Shown here in pieces: positions 1-7,020 of a DNA stretch of 26,583 bases. Position 1 is the stretch's first letter. Each line of letters begins with the position of its first letter. Source of the DNA: DASPWW01 sp035461345 (GTDB lineage: Bacteria; Actinomycetota; Thermoleophilia; Solirubrobacterales; 70-9); NCBI GenBank assembly GCA_035461345.1, contig DATHVJ010000181.1:1-26583 (forward strand). The letters are read 5' to 3'. Both the position numbers and the translations under genes were made by a program. A model generated the notes under the pieces. That model was not told where the DNA came from, made no database searches, and saw only the letters and a program-made list of their open reading frames with translations.

Positions 1-398
1 TCCCGCAGCCCGGCGGCTTCGAGGGCTTCCTCAGGGCTCGCGAAGACGGAGCCATGCGTGATCAACCCATCATCGACGCTGTAGAGGAACCCAGCCCGCA
101 GCTCGGCCCAGGAGTCGCTTCCGCGCAGTCGCCCACGTTGAATCGTCGCCACCACGACCTTGTCTGCGCCGGCGTCGATGAAGCTTTGTGGCTCCTGTGT
201 CCACTCCTCGTAGGCATCCGTCCATTCGGCGAAGAACTCGTAGAACCCGTCGTGGCCGTGATATTCGGGTTGACCTGTCCAAGCATCCCACGAGCTCAGG
301 TCCCAGATGAGGTCCGGCGCGACCTCCCCGGTCAATCGCTGGCTTCCGGTGAACTCCGTCATCACCCGGCGCACGACCTCGACGTTCTCCCGCGACAT
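1..398 (-). CDS. SnoaL-like (NTF2-fold) protein, 3' end cut by window edge
   Basis: Reading the minus strand from ATG at 398 gives an uninterrupted frame of 132 codons that leaves the window at base 1. It begins MSRENVEVVRR, the usual opening of the actinobacterial nuclear-transport-factor-2/SnoaL-like family. It continues with the family's expected pattern: a Trp-rich strand (IWDLSSWDAW), a G-x-x-G-F-Y helix entry (HGHDGFYEFF), and the beta-sheet half (VVVATIQRGR, WAELRAGFLYSVDDG, I-x-x-G-S-V-F). It ends in the family's typical tail, S-P-E-E-A-L-E-A-A-G-L-R, so only a few codons are probably missing. These proteins are small cone-shaped barrels used as ketosteroid-isomerase-like enzymes or ligand binders. 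The substrate cannot be told. No good Shine-Dalgarno sequence is seen. It diverges from the exonuclease III gene. Confidence 0.85.
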   Translation of the reverse strand, partial: MSRENVEVVRRVMTEFTGSQRLTGEVAPDLIWDLSSWDAWTGQPEYHGHDGFYEFFAEWTDAYEEWTQEPQSFIDAGADKVVVATIQRGRLRGSDSWAELRAGFLYSVDDGLITHGSVFASPEEALEAAGLR

Positions 399-525
399 CG
401 CTCAACGGAGTATCGCGCGCGTTACCCCCAAGGGGGGAGACGAACCTGAATCGCGGGAGCGGTGCCTCTGGAGTAGCGCCGCTCAGGCGGCTTTCGCGCT
501 GGTGATCGAATCTGACACGTGCCGG

Positions 526-531
526 TACGGT
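526..531 (+). promoter_or_regulatory. Putative -10 box (TACGGT) of leaderless xth
   Basis: TACGGT fits the TANNNT pattern and lies 7 bases before the GTG at 539, placing a transcript start at or near the start codon. No Shine-Dalgarno sequence suits that codon. Prediction by spacing only. Confidence 0.4.
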
Positions 532-538
532 GGGATCG

Positions 539-1402
539 GTGCGGATCGCGACCTGGAACGTGAACTCGGTCAAGCAGCGCGTGCCGCGGCTGCTCCCGTG
601 GCTGGATGAGCGGCGACCGGACGTCGTCTGCCTGCAGGAAACCAAGCTCACGGACGATGCATTCCTCGACCTGCTCGGCGACGAGCTCGGCGGCCGCGAC
701 TATGCCGTCGCGGTTCACGGGGAGGCGACGTGGAACGGAGTCGCGATCCTGTCGCGTGTAGGTCTGGATGACGTGGCGGTTGGCATCCCCGGCGCGCCCG
801 GCTTCCCGCGTCCCGAGTCGCGCGCAATCTCCGCCACGTGTGGCGGGGTCCGGATGGTGTCGGTGTACGTGCCGAACGGGCGCGAGCCGGACTCGGACCA
901 CTACCGGTACAAGCTTGCCTGGCTGGCGTCTCTGCACGAGATGGTCGCCGCCGGCCCGGAGGCGACGGTCGTATGCGGCGACATCAACGTCGCGCCGACC
1001 GACGACGACGTGTTCGACGCCGATGCGTACGTCGGTCAGACCCACGTGACCGCGCCCGAGCGCGCGGCGCTGGCGGAGCTGCAGGAGCTCGGCCTGCGTG
1101 ACGTCGTGCGCGATCGGTGGCCGGGCGAGCGCGTGTTCACCTACTGGGACTACCGGGCGGGGATGTTCCATCAGGACCTCGGGATGAGGATCGATCTCGT
1201 GCTCGCTGGCGAGCCGGTTGCCGACCGCGTCCAGGCGGCATGGGTGGACCGGCAGGCACGCAAGGGAAGCGGGCCGAGCGACCACGCGCCGGTGATCGTC
1301 GACCTCGACGAGGCGCCGGACGGCGACATCGGGCCGGCCGTGCCGCCGCCGTCCGCTCCGGTGACGAGGCGCGGCACGAAGAAGCTGCCGCAGGCGCCCT
1401 AG
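539..1402 (+). CDS. xth: Exodeoxyribonuclease III / AP endonuclease
   Basis: Mg-dependent 3'-5' exonuclease and AP endonuclease of base-excision repair, from the endonuclease/exonuclease/phosphatase superfamily. With the start at GTG 539 the protein is 287 aa and begins MRIATWNVNSVKQR, like characterised ExoIII proteins. The catalytic set is visible: N8 in TWNVNS, E34 in CLQETK, Y110 in VYVPNG, D148 and N150 in CGDINVAP, D219 in RIDLVL, and D248-H249 in GPSDHAPV. The frame stays open up to an in-frame GTG at 530. I prefer 539 because a TACGGT -10-like box (526-531) sits 7 bases before it, as at other apparently leaderless genes here. The roughly 25-residue Pro/Lys tail after the catalytic domain is poorly conserved in the family. 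The stop codon interlocks with that of the convergent polymerase gene. Confidence 0.93.
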   Translation: MRIATWNVNSVKQRVPRLLPWLDERRPDVVCLQETKLTDDAFLDLLGDELGGRDYAVAVHGEATWNGVAILSRVGLDDVAVGIPGAPGFPRPESRAISATCGGVRMVSVYVPNGREPDSDHYRYKLAWLASLHEMVAAGPEATVVCGDINVAPTDDDVFDADAYVGQTHVTAPERAALAELQELGLRDVVRDRWPGERVFTYWDYRAGMFHQDLGMRIDLVLAGEPVADRVQAAWVDRQARKGSGPSDHAPVIVDLDEAPDGDIGPAVPPPSAPVTRRGTKKLPQAP

Positions 1403-2457
1403 CCCCGCTTGCGGTCGCGATCGCGCGAGGGCTGAACGCGCTTCGGCTCGCCCGGCATCTTGGGGTAGTCGGGCGGGTAGGGCATGTCTCCTTCCTCGTC
1501 CCGCTCGTACATGTCCAGCAGCGGCTGCAGCGAATGGGCGGCGTCGTCGATCGCGGCGTGGCGATCGCCCACCTCGGCGAAGCGCGCGGGCATCGTCGCG
1601 ACCGTGAAGTCCTCGGGCTCGACGTCCGCAAGCTCGTCCCACGTGACCGGTGCCGAGACCGGGGCGCCCGGCTTCGGCCGCACGCTGTAGGCCGAGGCGA
1701 TCGTGCGATCGCGGGCGTTCTGGTTGTAGTCGATGAAGATGCGCTCGCCGCGTTCCTCCTTCCACCACTTGGTCGTGACCTCGCCCGGCAGACGTCGCTC
1801 GAGCTCACGCCCGAACGCGATCGCGGCGTGGCGAACGTCGGTGAACGTCCACCGGCGCTCGATCCGGACGTATATGTGAACACCCCGGCCCCCCGAGGTC
1901 TTGGGGAAACCTGTGTAGCCAAGCTCGTCCAGGAGCGCACGTGCCTCGGCCGCGACGCGCACGGCGTCGGCGAAGTCCGTCCCCGGCTGCGGGTCCAGGT
2001 CGATGCGCAGCTCGTCAGGATGGCCGACGTCGCCGCTGCGAACCGGCCACGGATGAAAGGTGATCGTGCCCATCTGGGCCGCCCAGCCGACGACCGCCAC
2101 CTCCGTGGGACAGATCTCGTCCGCGTGGCGACCCGACGGGAACTGGATCCGCGCCGTCTGCACATAGTCGGGGGCTCCCCTCGGTACCCGCTTCTGGTAG
2201 AAGGCGTCGCCGCCACCCTTCTCGCGCGTCGAGACGACGATCCCCGGGTGGACACCCTTCGGCCACCGCTCGAGCGTCGTCGGGCGCCGCTCGAGCGCGC
2301 GCATGATGCCGTCGCCGACGGCGAGGTAGTAGTTGACGACGTCGAGCTTGGTTATCGGGCGCGAACGCTCGGTCCTCGGAAAGATCACGCGATCGGGGTT
2401 GGACACCCGCAGGTCGCGCCCGCCGGCGGCGACGATCGTGGCGCTGGACGTGGCCAT
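1399..2457 (-). CDS. ligD: LigD-type primase-polymerase (AEP family), stand-alone
   Basis: A 352-aa protein matching the polymerase domain of bacterial DNA ligase D, an archaeo-eukaryotic primase-type polymerase that fills gaps and adds ribonucleotides during Ku-dependent end joining. Metal-binding aspartates are D153 and D155 in LRIDLDP. The nucleotide-binding S-G-G-R-G-V-H (188-194) follows, then D243 in FIDYNQNARD and the family-typical S-Y-x-x-x-x-R-P-x-x-G-A-P-V-S-x-P-V-x-W-x-E-L. There is no ligase or phosphoesterase domain in the same frame and no Ku gene in this window, so it is the separate-polypeptide form. The ATG at 2457 is chosen because homology starts just after it and the frame upstream is composition-driven. 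Its TAG stop interlocks with the xth stop (tail-to-tail, sharing 1400-1401). Confidence 0.9.
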   Translation of the reverse strand: MATSSATIVAAGGRDLRVSNPDRVIFPRTERSRPITKLDVVNYYLAVGDGIMRALERRPTTLERWPKGVHPGIVVSTREKGGGDAFYQKRVPRGAPDYVQTARIQFPSGRHADEICPTEVAVVGWAAQMGTITFHPWPVRSGDVGHPDELRIDLDPQPGTDFADAVRVAAEARALLDELGYTGFPKTSGGRGVHIYVRIERRWTFTDVRHAAIAFGRELERRLPGEVTTKWWKEERGERIFIDYNQNARDRTIASAYSVRPKPGAPVSAPVTWDELADVEPEDFTVATMPARFAEVGDRHAAIDDAAHSLQPLLDMYERDEEGDMPYPPDYPKMPGEPKRVQPSRDRDRKRG

Positions 2458-2491
2458 GCCGGGAGTTCTACGGCAGAAGAGGGATAAGAGG

Positions 2492-2538
2492 TAGCCGGTG
2501 GCGAGGCTCGGCGAGCCCCGCCGCCGCAGCGCGGCTAC
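2492..2538. repeat. Nested inverted repeat between YCII and ligD-like genes
   Basis: Outer arms GTAGCCG (2492-2498) and CGGCTAC (2532-2538) enclose a second perfect hairpin, GGCTC-ggc-GAGCC. It starts inside the last codons of the YCII gene and may act as a terminator or processing hairpin for it. No T-run is present. Confidence 0.45.
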
Positions 2539-2897
2539 CCGCGGCGCATATCGAAGAAGGGCCGGACCTCGATCGGCGCCTCGACGCAGTCCGAGGTCTT
2601 CGAGGCCCATGAGAGCGCCTCGTCGAGGTCGGCCGAGTCGATGATGTAGAAGCCGCCGAGATGCTCCTTCGCCTCGGCGAACGGCCCGTCCGTGGTCAGC
2701 GTCTCGCCGCCCTCGACCCGCACGACCCTCGCGGCATCGGGCTCGGTGAGGCGACCCGAGTAGACGAGGACATCGCTCGCCTTCATCTCGGCCTCGAGCT
2801 CTCCGACCCTGAGCATGAACTCCCGCGTCTGGTCGTCGGTCCGAGGCTCCCTGGTCTGGCCCTCGACGGTGTGGACGGAAAGTAGGTACTGAGCCAT
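2535..2897 (-). CDS. YCII-related DGPF-domain protein
   Basis: A 120-aa protein beginning MAQYLLSVHTVEG with the signature T-D-G-P-F-A-E-A-K-E-x-L-G-G-F-Y-I-I-D in the middle. This is the 'DGPF' family related to YciI, with a ferredoxin-like fold. Members are often encoded beside extracytoplasmic sigma factors or as stand-alone small enzymes of unknown substrate. The ATG at 2897 is preceded on the minus strand by a good Shine-Dalgarno sequence (AGGGAG, 4 bases away), which decides the start over the longer open frame. No sigma factor lies nearby. It is divergent from the molybdoenzyme gene, with a 118-bp shared upstream region. Function beyond family membership is unknown. Confidence 0.88.
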   Translation of the reverse strand: MAQYLLSVHTVEGQTREPRTDDQTREFMLRVGELEAEMKASDVLVYSGRLTEPDAARVVRVEGGETLTTDGPFAEAKEHLGGFYIIDSADLDEALSWASKTSDCVEAPIEVRPFFDMRRG

Positions 2898-2968
2898 TGC
2901 GCTCCCTGTTCGTAGCCGCGGGCACCCCCGCTTCACCTTCACCACGAATGGTGGCCAGCGATATCGAC

Positions 2969-2978
2969 ACCGTACGGT
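2969..2978. promoter_or_regulatory. ACCGTACGGT palindrome in divergent promoter region
   Basis: A perfect 10-bp palindrome lies in the 118-bp region between the divergent YCII and molybdoenzyme genes, about 22 bases upstream of the candidate -10 box of the latter. It could be a half-site operator, but a 10-bp palindrome can occur by chance. Confidence 0.2.
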
Positions 2979-3015
2979 AGATCCGGCTCCGCCCCCGTGT
3001 GATACTTGCTCCACG

Positions 3016-4080
3016 ATGGTGGAGATCGCCGCCGCGGGACAGGGGGTCACGGAGATGGAGCTCGCGCAGGCGACGCGCAACCGCGGGATGCCCCTCGAGG
3101 CGCTCCAGCACGACCTGACACCGACCGGCCTCCACTACCTCCTCGTCCACTTCGACATCCCGCCGCTCGACCCGGCGTCGTGGCGGCTGCGCGTCGGCGG
3201 GAACGTCGGCCGGGAGCTGGAGCTGACGCTCGACGAGATCCGGGATCGGCCGGCGACGACGATCCCGGTGACGCTCGAGTGCGCCGGCAACGGCCGCGCG
3301 CGCCTGGAGCCGCGGCCGATGACCCAGCCGTGGCTGAACGAGGCCGTGGCCACCGCCTCGTGGACGGGAACGTCCCTCGCCGGCGTGCTCGAGCGGGCCG
3401 GCGTGCGGCCGGATACCGTCGAGATCGTCTTCACCGGGGCCGATCACGGGATCGAGGGCGGCGAGGAGCTCGACTACGCGCGCTCGCTCCCGCTCGGCGA
3501 GGCGATGCGCCCGGAGGTCCTGCTCGCCTACGAGATGAACGGCCGTCCGCTCGAGCCCCAGCACGGGTTCCCGCTGCGGCTGCTGGTTCCCGGCTGGTAC
3601 GGGATGACGAGCGTGAAGTGGCTGACGAGCATCACGGCGGTGACCGAGCCGTTCGGCGGGTTCCACCAGGCCGTCGCGTACCACTACCAGCGCTCGGAGG
3701 ACGAGCCCGGCGAGCCGGTGACGCGCATCCGCCCGCGCGCCCTGATGATTCCGCCCGGCTTCCCCGACTTCCCCGAGCGTCAGCGTTACGTCGAGAGCGG
3801 CCCGGTGACCCTCCGCGGAAGGGCGTGGAGCGGCAGCGCGCCGATCTCGCGCGTGGAGGTCGGCATCGACGCGGACTGGTTCGAGGCGGAGCTTGCCGAG
3901 CCGGTCGGCGAGTGGGCGTGGCGCGGGTGGACGCACGAGTGGGAGGCGACGCCCGGCGACCACGTGCTGTCGTGCCGGGCGACGGACGCGACCGGCGACG
4001 TCCAGCCGCTGGAGCAGCCATGGAACGTGCAGGGCATGGGGAACAACCTTGCGCAGGAGGTCCCCGTCTCCGTACGGTGA
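3016..4080 (+). CDS. Sulfite-oxidase-family molybdopterin-dependent oxidoreductase
   Basis: 354 aa. The N-terminal two thirds (about 30-220) is the oxidoreductase molybdopterin-binding domain. The molybdenum-ligating cysteine is C89 in TLECAGNGR, followed by the family's W-x-G-x-x-L (SWTGTSLAGVL). Later comes the loop from Q-H-G-F-P-L-R-L-L-V-P-G-W-Y-G to the V-K-W-L that lines the cofactor pocket. The C-terminal part (about 240-350) is the Mo-cofactor oxidoreductase dimerisation domain. There is no heme-binding domain, no transmembrane helix and no Sec or Tat signal, so it should be cytoplasmic, unlike SorA or YedY/MsrP. Sulfite is the default guess, but the true substrate and electron acceptor are unknown. 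ATG 3016 lacks a Shine-Dalgarno sequence; GATACT nine bases upstream may be its -10 box. Confidence 0.88.
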   Translation: MVEIAAAGQGVTEMELAQATRNRGMPLEALQHDLTPTGLHYLLVHFDIPPLDPASWRLRVGGNVGRELELTLDEIRDRPATTIPVTLECAGNGRARLEPRPMTQPWLNEAVATASWTGTSLAGVLERAGVRPDTVEIVFTGADHGIEGGEELDYARSLPLGEAMRPEVLLAYEMNGRPLEPQHGFPLRLLVPGWYGMTSVKWLTSITAVTEPFGGFHQAVAYHYQRSEDEPGEPVTRIRPRALMIPPGFPDFPERQRYVESGPVTLRGRAWSGSAPISRVEVGIDADWFEAELAEPVGEWAWRGWTHEWEATPGDHVLSCRATDATGDVQPLEQPWNVQGMGNNLAQEVPVSVR

Positions 4081-4095
4081 GGACAGGTTCGTGGT

Positions 4096-4112
4096 CCTAC
4101 CGATGCGGTAGG
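4096..4112 (+). terminator. Hairpin after molybdoenzyme gene
   Basis: CCTACCG-ATG-CGGTAGG is a perfect 7-bp stem with a 3-base loop, 15 bases after the stop codon at 4080. It has no U-tract, so it may be a weak or Rho-assisted terminator. Confidence 0.45.
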
Positions 4113-4340
4113 GGGTTGGCCGGGCCCGGACAGTCGTCTCCCTCGTCGCGCTCGCGCTTGCGGCGGCTGTGGCCGCGGCACCCGCCACCGCCAATCCTCG
4201 CCAGGACTCGTCGAGGCATACGCGCCGATCACGCCCGACAGCGACGCTGGCGACGCTGGCGCCGCTGGCTCCGCCGGCCGAGCCCCCAGCCGGGATAGAT
4301 TTCGGCCGGAGAAAAGCAGCAACGGAGAAGGGAGAGTCCG

Positions 4341-5114
4341 ATGGGATCGAGGACGGAGCACGCACCGGGAACCTTCAGCTGGGTCGACCTGGCGACCAAG
4401 GACGGGCGGGCGGCGAAGCAGTTCTACGGCGCCCTGTTCCGGTGGGAGTTCGACGACAACGAGATCCCCGAGGAGGCCGGTGGCGGCATCTACACGATGT
4501 GCAAGGTGGGCGACGAGACCGCCGCCGCGATTGCGCCTACGACCCAGGATGGTCCGTCGCACTGGAACAGCTACGTCACGGTCGCCAGCGCCGACAACGC
4601 CGCCGCGAAGGCGAAGGACCTCGGCGCCAACCTGATCATGGAGCCGTTCGACGTCATGCAGGCGGGCCGGATGGCGGTGCTCGCCGACCCCACCGGGGCG
4701 GCGCTGTGCGTGTGGGAGCCTCGCGACTCGATCGGCGCGACCCGCGTCAACGACCCCAGCTGCCTGACCTGGAACGAGCTCCACACGGGGGATCCGACCA
4801 AGGCGCTCGAGTTCTACACGGGGCTGTTCGGCTGGGGGACGCAGGAGATGGACACGCCCGAGGGCGCCCCCTCATACACCGTGATCAGCGTTGGCGAGCG
4901 CTCGAACGGCGGCGTCATGGACGCCCAGGAGGGCGAGCCCCCGAACTGGCTTCCCTACTTCGTCGTCGAGGATCGCGACGCGGCGGCGGACAAGGCGACC
5001 GGGCTGGGCGCCACCGAGCTGTTCCGGATGGAGATGCCGAACGGCCAGATCGCCGTCCTCGCCGACCCCGAGGGCGCTCCGTTCGGCATCTGGGCGGGCG
5101 ACACGGACGACTGA
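4341..5114 (+). CDS. VOC-superfamily protein with two glyoxalase-like domains
   Basis: 257 aa built from two tandem vicinal-oxygen-chelate modules, roughly residues 12-127 and 140-253. Each starts with the F/T-W-x-E/D-L pattern (GTFSWVDLATKD; CLTWNELHTGD), followed by A-x-x-F-Y-x-x-L-F-x-W, and each ends with A-V-L-A-D-P-x-G-A. The layout resembles mycobacterial Cfp30B-like proteins annotated as hydroxylases or glyoxalases; the substrate is not known. The ATG at 4341 has a strong Shine-Dalgarno region (GGAGAAGGGAGAG) ending a few bases upstream. The 260 bp before it hold the hairpin at 4096-4112 and an untranslatable signal-peptide-like stretch, but no gene I can support. Confidence 0.9.
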   Translation: MGSRTEHAPGTFSWVDLATKDGRAAKQFYGALFRWEFDDNEIPEEAGGGIYTMCKVGDETAAAIAPTTQDGPSHWNSYVTVASADNAAAKAKDLGANLIMEPFDVMQAGRMAVLADPTGAALCVWEPRDSIGATRVNDPSCLTWNELHTGDPTKALEFYTGLFGWGTQEMDTPEGAPSYTVISVGERSNGGVMDAQEGEPPNWLPYFVVEDRDAAADKATGLGATELFRMEMPNGQIAVLADPEGAPFGIWAGDTDD

Positions 5115-5137
5115 TCCAAGCGTCCAGGGGGCAGCCC

Positions 5138-6103
5138 TCAGCGACCCGCACTGAGCATCTCCTCCGTCGCGGCGGAGCGGGCACGCGGCTGGTGCACGTG
5201 CATCTGTCCCCCCGCCAAGCCGTCGAGCCGAGCGAGCCGCTCGGAGATCGGTGGGTGGGTGGAGAACAGGCCGGCGGTCTTCTCCTTGAACATCCGCGGC
5301 GGGACGATGTAAAGATGAGCGATCGCGTTGCGGTCGTGGGCGGGGCGGACCTGGGAGGAGGCGAGCTGGCGCAGCGCCGACGCGAGGCCCTGGGGATAGC
5401 GGGTGAGGTCCGCGGCGCTCGCGTCGGCGAGGAACTCGCGCCGGCGTGAGATCGCGAGCTGGATAAGCAACGCGGCGATCGGCGCCAGCAACGCGGCGAG
5501 CACGACGACGATCAGCCCGATCACGCCGCCGCGCGAGTCCGCGTCGCCCCAGATCGCGCCGCGCAGCACGAACTCGGACAGCAGCGCGATCGACCCGGCG
5601 AGCACGGCGGCGTAGGTCATCAGTCGCACGTCGAGGTTGCGGACGTGGCTGATCTCGTGCGCGATCACCCCCTCGAGCTCCTCCTTGTCGAGCCGCGCGA
5701 GCAGGCCGCGGTTCGCGCACACGAGCGCCTGGCGCTCGCTGCGCCCGGCGGCGAACGCGTTCGGCGACGGGTCGGGCGAGATGTAGACGCGCGGCATCTG
5801 GATCCCGGCCGTGATCGACATCGTCTCGACGGCGTCCCACAGCTCGGGGGCCTGCTTGCGGTCGGTCACCCGGCGCCCGCCCGCGACCGCGACCGCCATG
5901 TCGTCGCCCATGAACAGGGTGAAACCGACGACCACGATCGCGACCGCGGCGAAGATCGCGAACACGACCACGTTCGACTGCAGCTCCCACCCCGCGAGGG
6001 CGAAGCTGACGGCCGCGCCGACCACCGCGTAGACGAGGAAGAAGCCGGCGAACAGCCCCCAGCTCTTCCACCGGTTGCGCCGGATCTGGTCGTCGAGCAG
6101 CAC
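5138..6103 (-). CDS. htpX: HtpX-like M48 membrane zinc metalloprotease
   Basis: 321 aa. Four hydrophobic segments are visible: residues 15-37, 43-64, about 161-182 and about 192-217. The zinc site is H149-E150-x-x-H153 (VIAHEISHV), with the third ligand E223 in REFLADASA, the classic HtpX order. The metal site lies between the second and third membrane segments and faces the cytoplasm in this family. HtpX cleaves misfolded membrane proteins and overlaps functionally with FtsH. The conserved tail STHPPISERLARL is present. Start GTG 6103 lies 22 bases after the lemA stop. TAAGCT (6109-6114, minus strand) five bases before the GTG could give an extra leaderless transcript. Pairing with lemA is the common arrangement. 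Confidence 0.93.
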   Translation of the reverse strand: MLLDDQIRRNRWKSWGLFAGFFLVYAVVGAAVSFALAGWELQSNVVVFAIFAAVAIVVVGFTLFMGDDMAVAVAGGRRVTDRKQAPELWDAVETMSITAGIQMPRVYISPDPSPNAFAAGRSERQALVCANRGLLARLDKEELEGVIAHEISHVRNLDVRLMTYAAVLAGSIALLSEFVLRGAIWGDADSRGGVIGLIVVVLAALLAPIAALLIQLAISRRREFLADASAADLTRYPQGLASALRQLASSQVRPAHDRNAIAHLYIVPPRMFKEKTAGLFSTHPPISERLARLDGLAGGQMHVHQPRARSAATEEMLSAGR

Positions 6104-6125
6104 CGGCTAGCTTATCCGGCGACGC

Positions 6126-6680
6126 TCAGAATGCGACGCTCGGGACCTCGGCGTCGGCGCGGTCCTCGAGCTCGAAGAACTCCCGCTGCCGGAAGTTGCC
6201 CATCCGCGCGACGATCTTCGACGGCAGGCTCTGGATCTTCGTGTTGAGCGCCTCCACCTGGGTGTTGTAGAAGCGGCGCGCCGCCTGGATGCGGTCCTCG
6301 GTCGCGGTCAGCTCGCGCTGGAGCTCGAGGAAGTTCTGGTTCGCCTTCAGGTCCGGATACGACTCGGCTAGCGCGAACAGGCGCCCGAGCGCCTGGCTGA
6401 GCGCTCCCTCGGCGGCGGCCTGCTCGCGGGGGCCGTGGGCGTCGATCGCCGCACCGCGCGCCCGCGTCACCTCCTCCAGCGTCTGGCGCTCGTGGCTGGC
6501 GTAGCCCTTCACGGTCTCGACGAGGTTGGGGATCAGGTCGTGGCGGCGCTTGAGCTGGACGTCGATCTCCGACTCGCCCTCCTCGGCGGAAACGTTGAGT
6601 CGCACCAGGCGGTTGTAGGTGACGAGCGCCCAGACGACGACGAGCGCCAAGATCGCGACGACGATGATCAGGATCAGCAT
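6126..6680 (-). CDS. lemA: LemA family membrane protein
   Basis: 184 aa with one N-terminal transmembrane helix (residues 1-20) followed by the LemA helical domain. The signatures are Y-N-x-L-V-R-L, the conserved K-R-R-H-D-L-I-P-N-L-V-E-T-V-K-G-Y (residues 48-64), Y-P-D-L-K-A-N-x-N-F, L-x-x-E-L-T-x-T-E-D-R-I and R-x-x-Y-N-x-x-V. The function of LemA is not settled; co-occurrence with HtpX or other membrane proteases suggests envelope homeostasis. The start at ATG 6680 has no Shine-Dalgarno sequence, but TAGGGT (6687-6692, minus strand) ends exactly six bases before it, the spacing expected for a leaderless message. It is divergent from the alkyltransferase-like gene, with only 52 bp between them. 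Confidence 0.93.
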   Translation of the reverse strand: MLILIIVVAILALVVVWALVTYNRLVRLNVSAEEGESEIDVQLKRRHDLIPNLVETVKGYASHERQTLEEVTRARGAAIDAHGPREQAAAEGALSQALGRLFALAESYPDLKANQNFLELQRELTATEDRIQAARRFYNTQVEALNTKIQSLPSKIVARMGNFRQREFFELEDRADAEVPSVAF

Positions 6681-6686
6681 GGGAGA

Positions 6687-6692
6687 ACCCTA
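6687..6692 (-). promoter_or_regulatory. Putative -10 box (TAGGGT) of leaderless lemA
   Basis: On the minus strand TAGGGT is followed by six bases and then the lemA ATG. The fit to TANNNT-N6-start is exact and there is no Shine-Dalgarno sequence. Confidence 0.45.
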
Positions 6693-6720
6693 CTCGGCTG
6701 GCGCACCGCGGCGGTTCGGG

Positions 6721-6726
6721 AATACT
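6721..6726 (+). promoter_or_regulatory. Putative -10 box (AATACT) of leaderless ATL gene
   Basis: AATACT is followed by six bases and then ATG 6733. The gene has no Shine-Dalgarno sequence. Confidence 0.4.
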
Positions 6727-6732
6727 TGCGCC

Positions 6733-7020
6733 ATGCTCGACTCGGCTCGCGCGGGCGAGGTCCTACGGCGGGCGCGCACCGTGCCCGAGGGCTTTGTCAC
6801 CACCTACGGCGACCTGTGTCCCGAGGCGCCGCGGTTCGCCGGGGCGGTGATGGCGGAGTGCCACGACCCGGACGTCCCGTGGCAGCGCGTGGTCCGGGTC
6901 GACGGGTCCCTGACCCAGGGGTGGCGCCAGCGCCAGCTGCTCGAGCGCGAGGGAGTCCCGTTCCGCGGCGACCGGGTCGAGATGCGGAAGGCCTGGTTCG
7001 CGATCGACGATGCTGCGTAG
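6733..7020 (+). CDS. Alkyltransferase-like protein (ATL, MGMT-related, no acceptor Cys)
   Basis: 95 aa corresponding to the DNA-binding domain of O6-alkylguanine-DNA alkyltransferase (VPEGFVTTYGDL is the usual domain start). The methyl-acceptor motif P-C-H-R is replaced by P-W50-Q51-R52 (VPWQRVVR). Trp in place of Cys defines the ATL family, which binds O6-alkylguanine without repairing it and passes the lesion to nucleotide excision repair. Gln instead of His at the next position is a further departure from the common P-W-H-R. The following GWRQRQLLEREGV also fits the family. Without an acceptor Cys it cannot be a suicide methyltransferase. It overlaps the next gene by 11 bases, so the two are probably co-transcribed. 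Confidence 0.88.
   Translation: MLDSARAGEVLRRARTVPEGFVTTYGDLCPEAPRFAGAVMAECHDPDVPWQRVVRVDGSLTQGWRQRQLLEREGVPFRGDRVEMRKAWFAIDDAA

Noticed and set aside
4112..4200. Signal-peptide-like frame (R-A-R-T-V-V-S-L-V-A-L-A-L-A-A-A-V-A-A-A-P-A-T-A) before the VOC gene
   Set aside because: The only possible start is a late GTG that loses the n-region, a TAG lies just upstream, and the frame then runs out of phase through the VOC gene. It may be a decayed remnant but cannot be supported as a gene.
1399..4365. 988-aa minus-strand open frame covering ligD and beyond
   Set aside because: Only the part from 2457 downward matches a family. The rest is Arg/Ala/Pro-rich low-complexity translation opposite the molybdoenzyme gene, typical of high-GC antisense frames.
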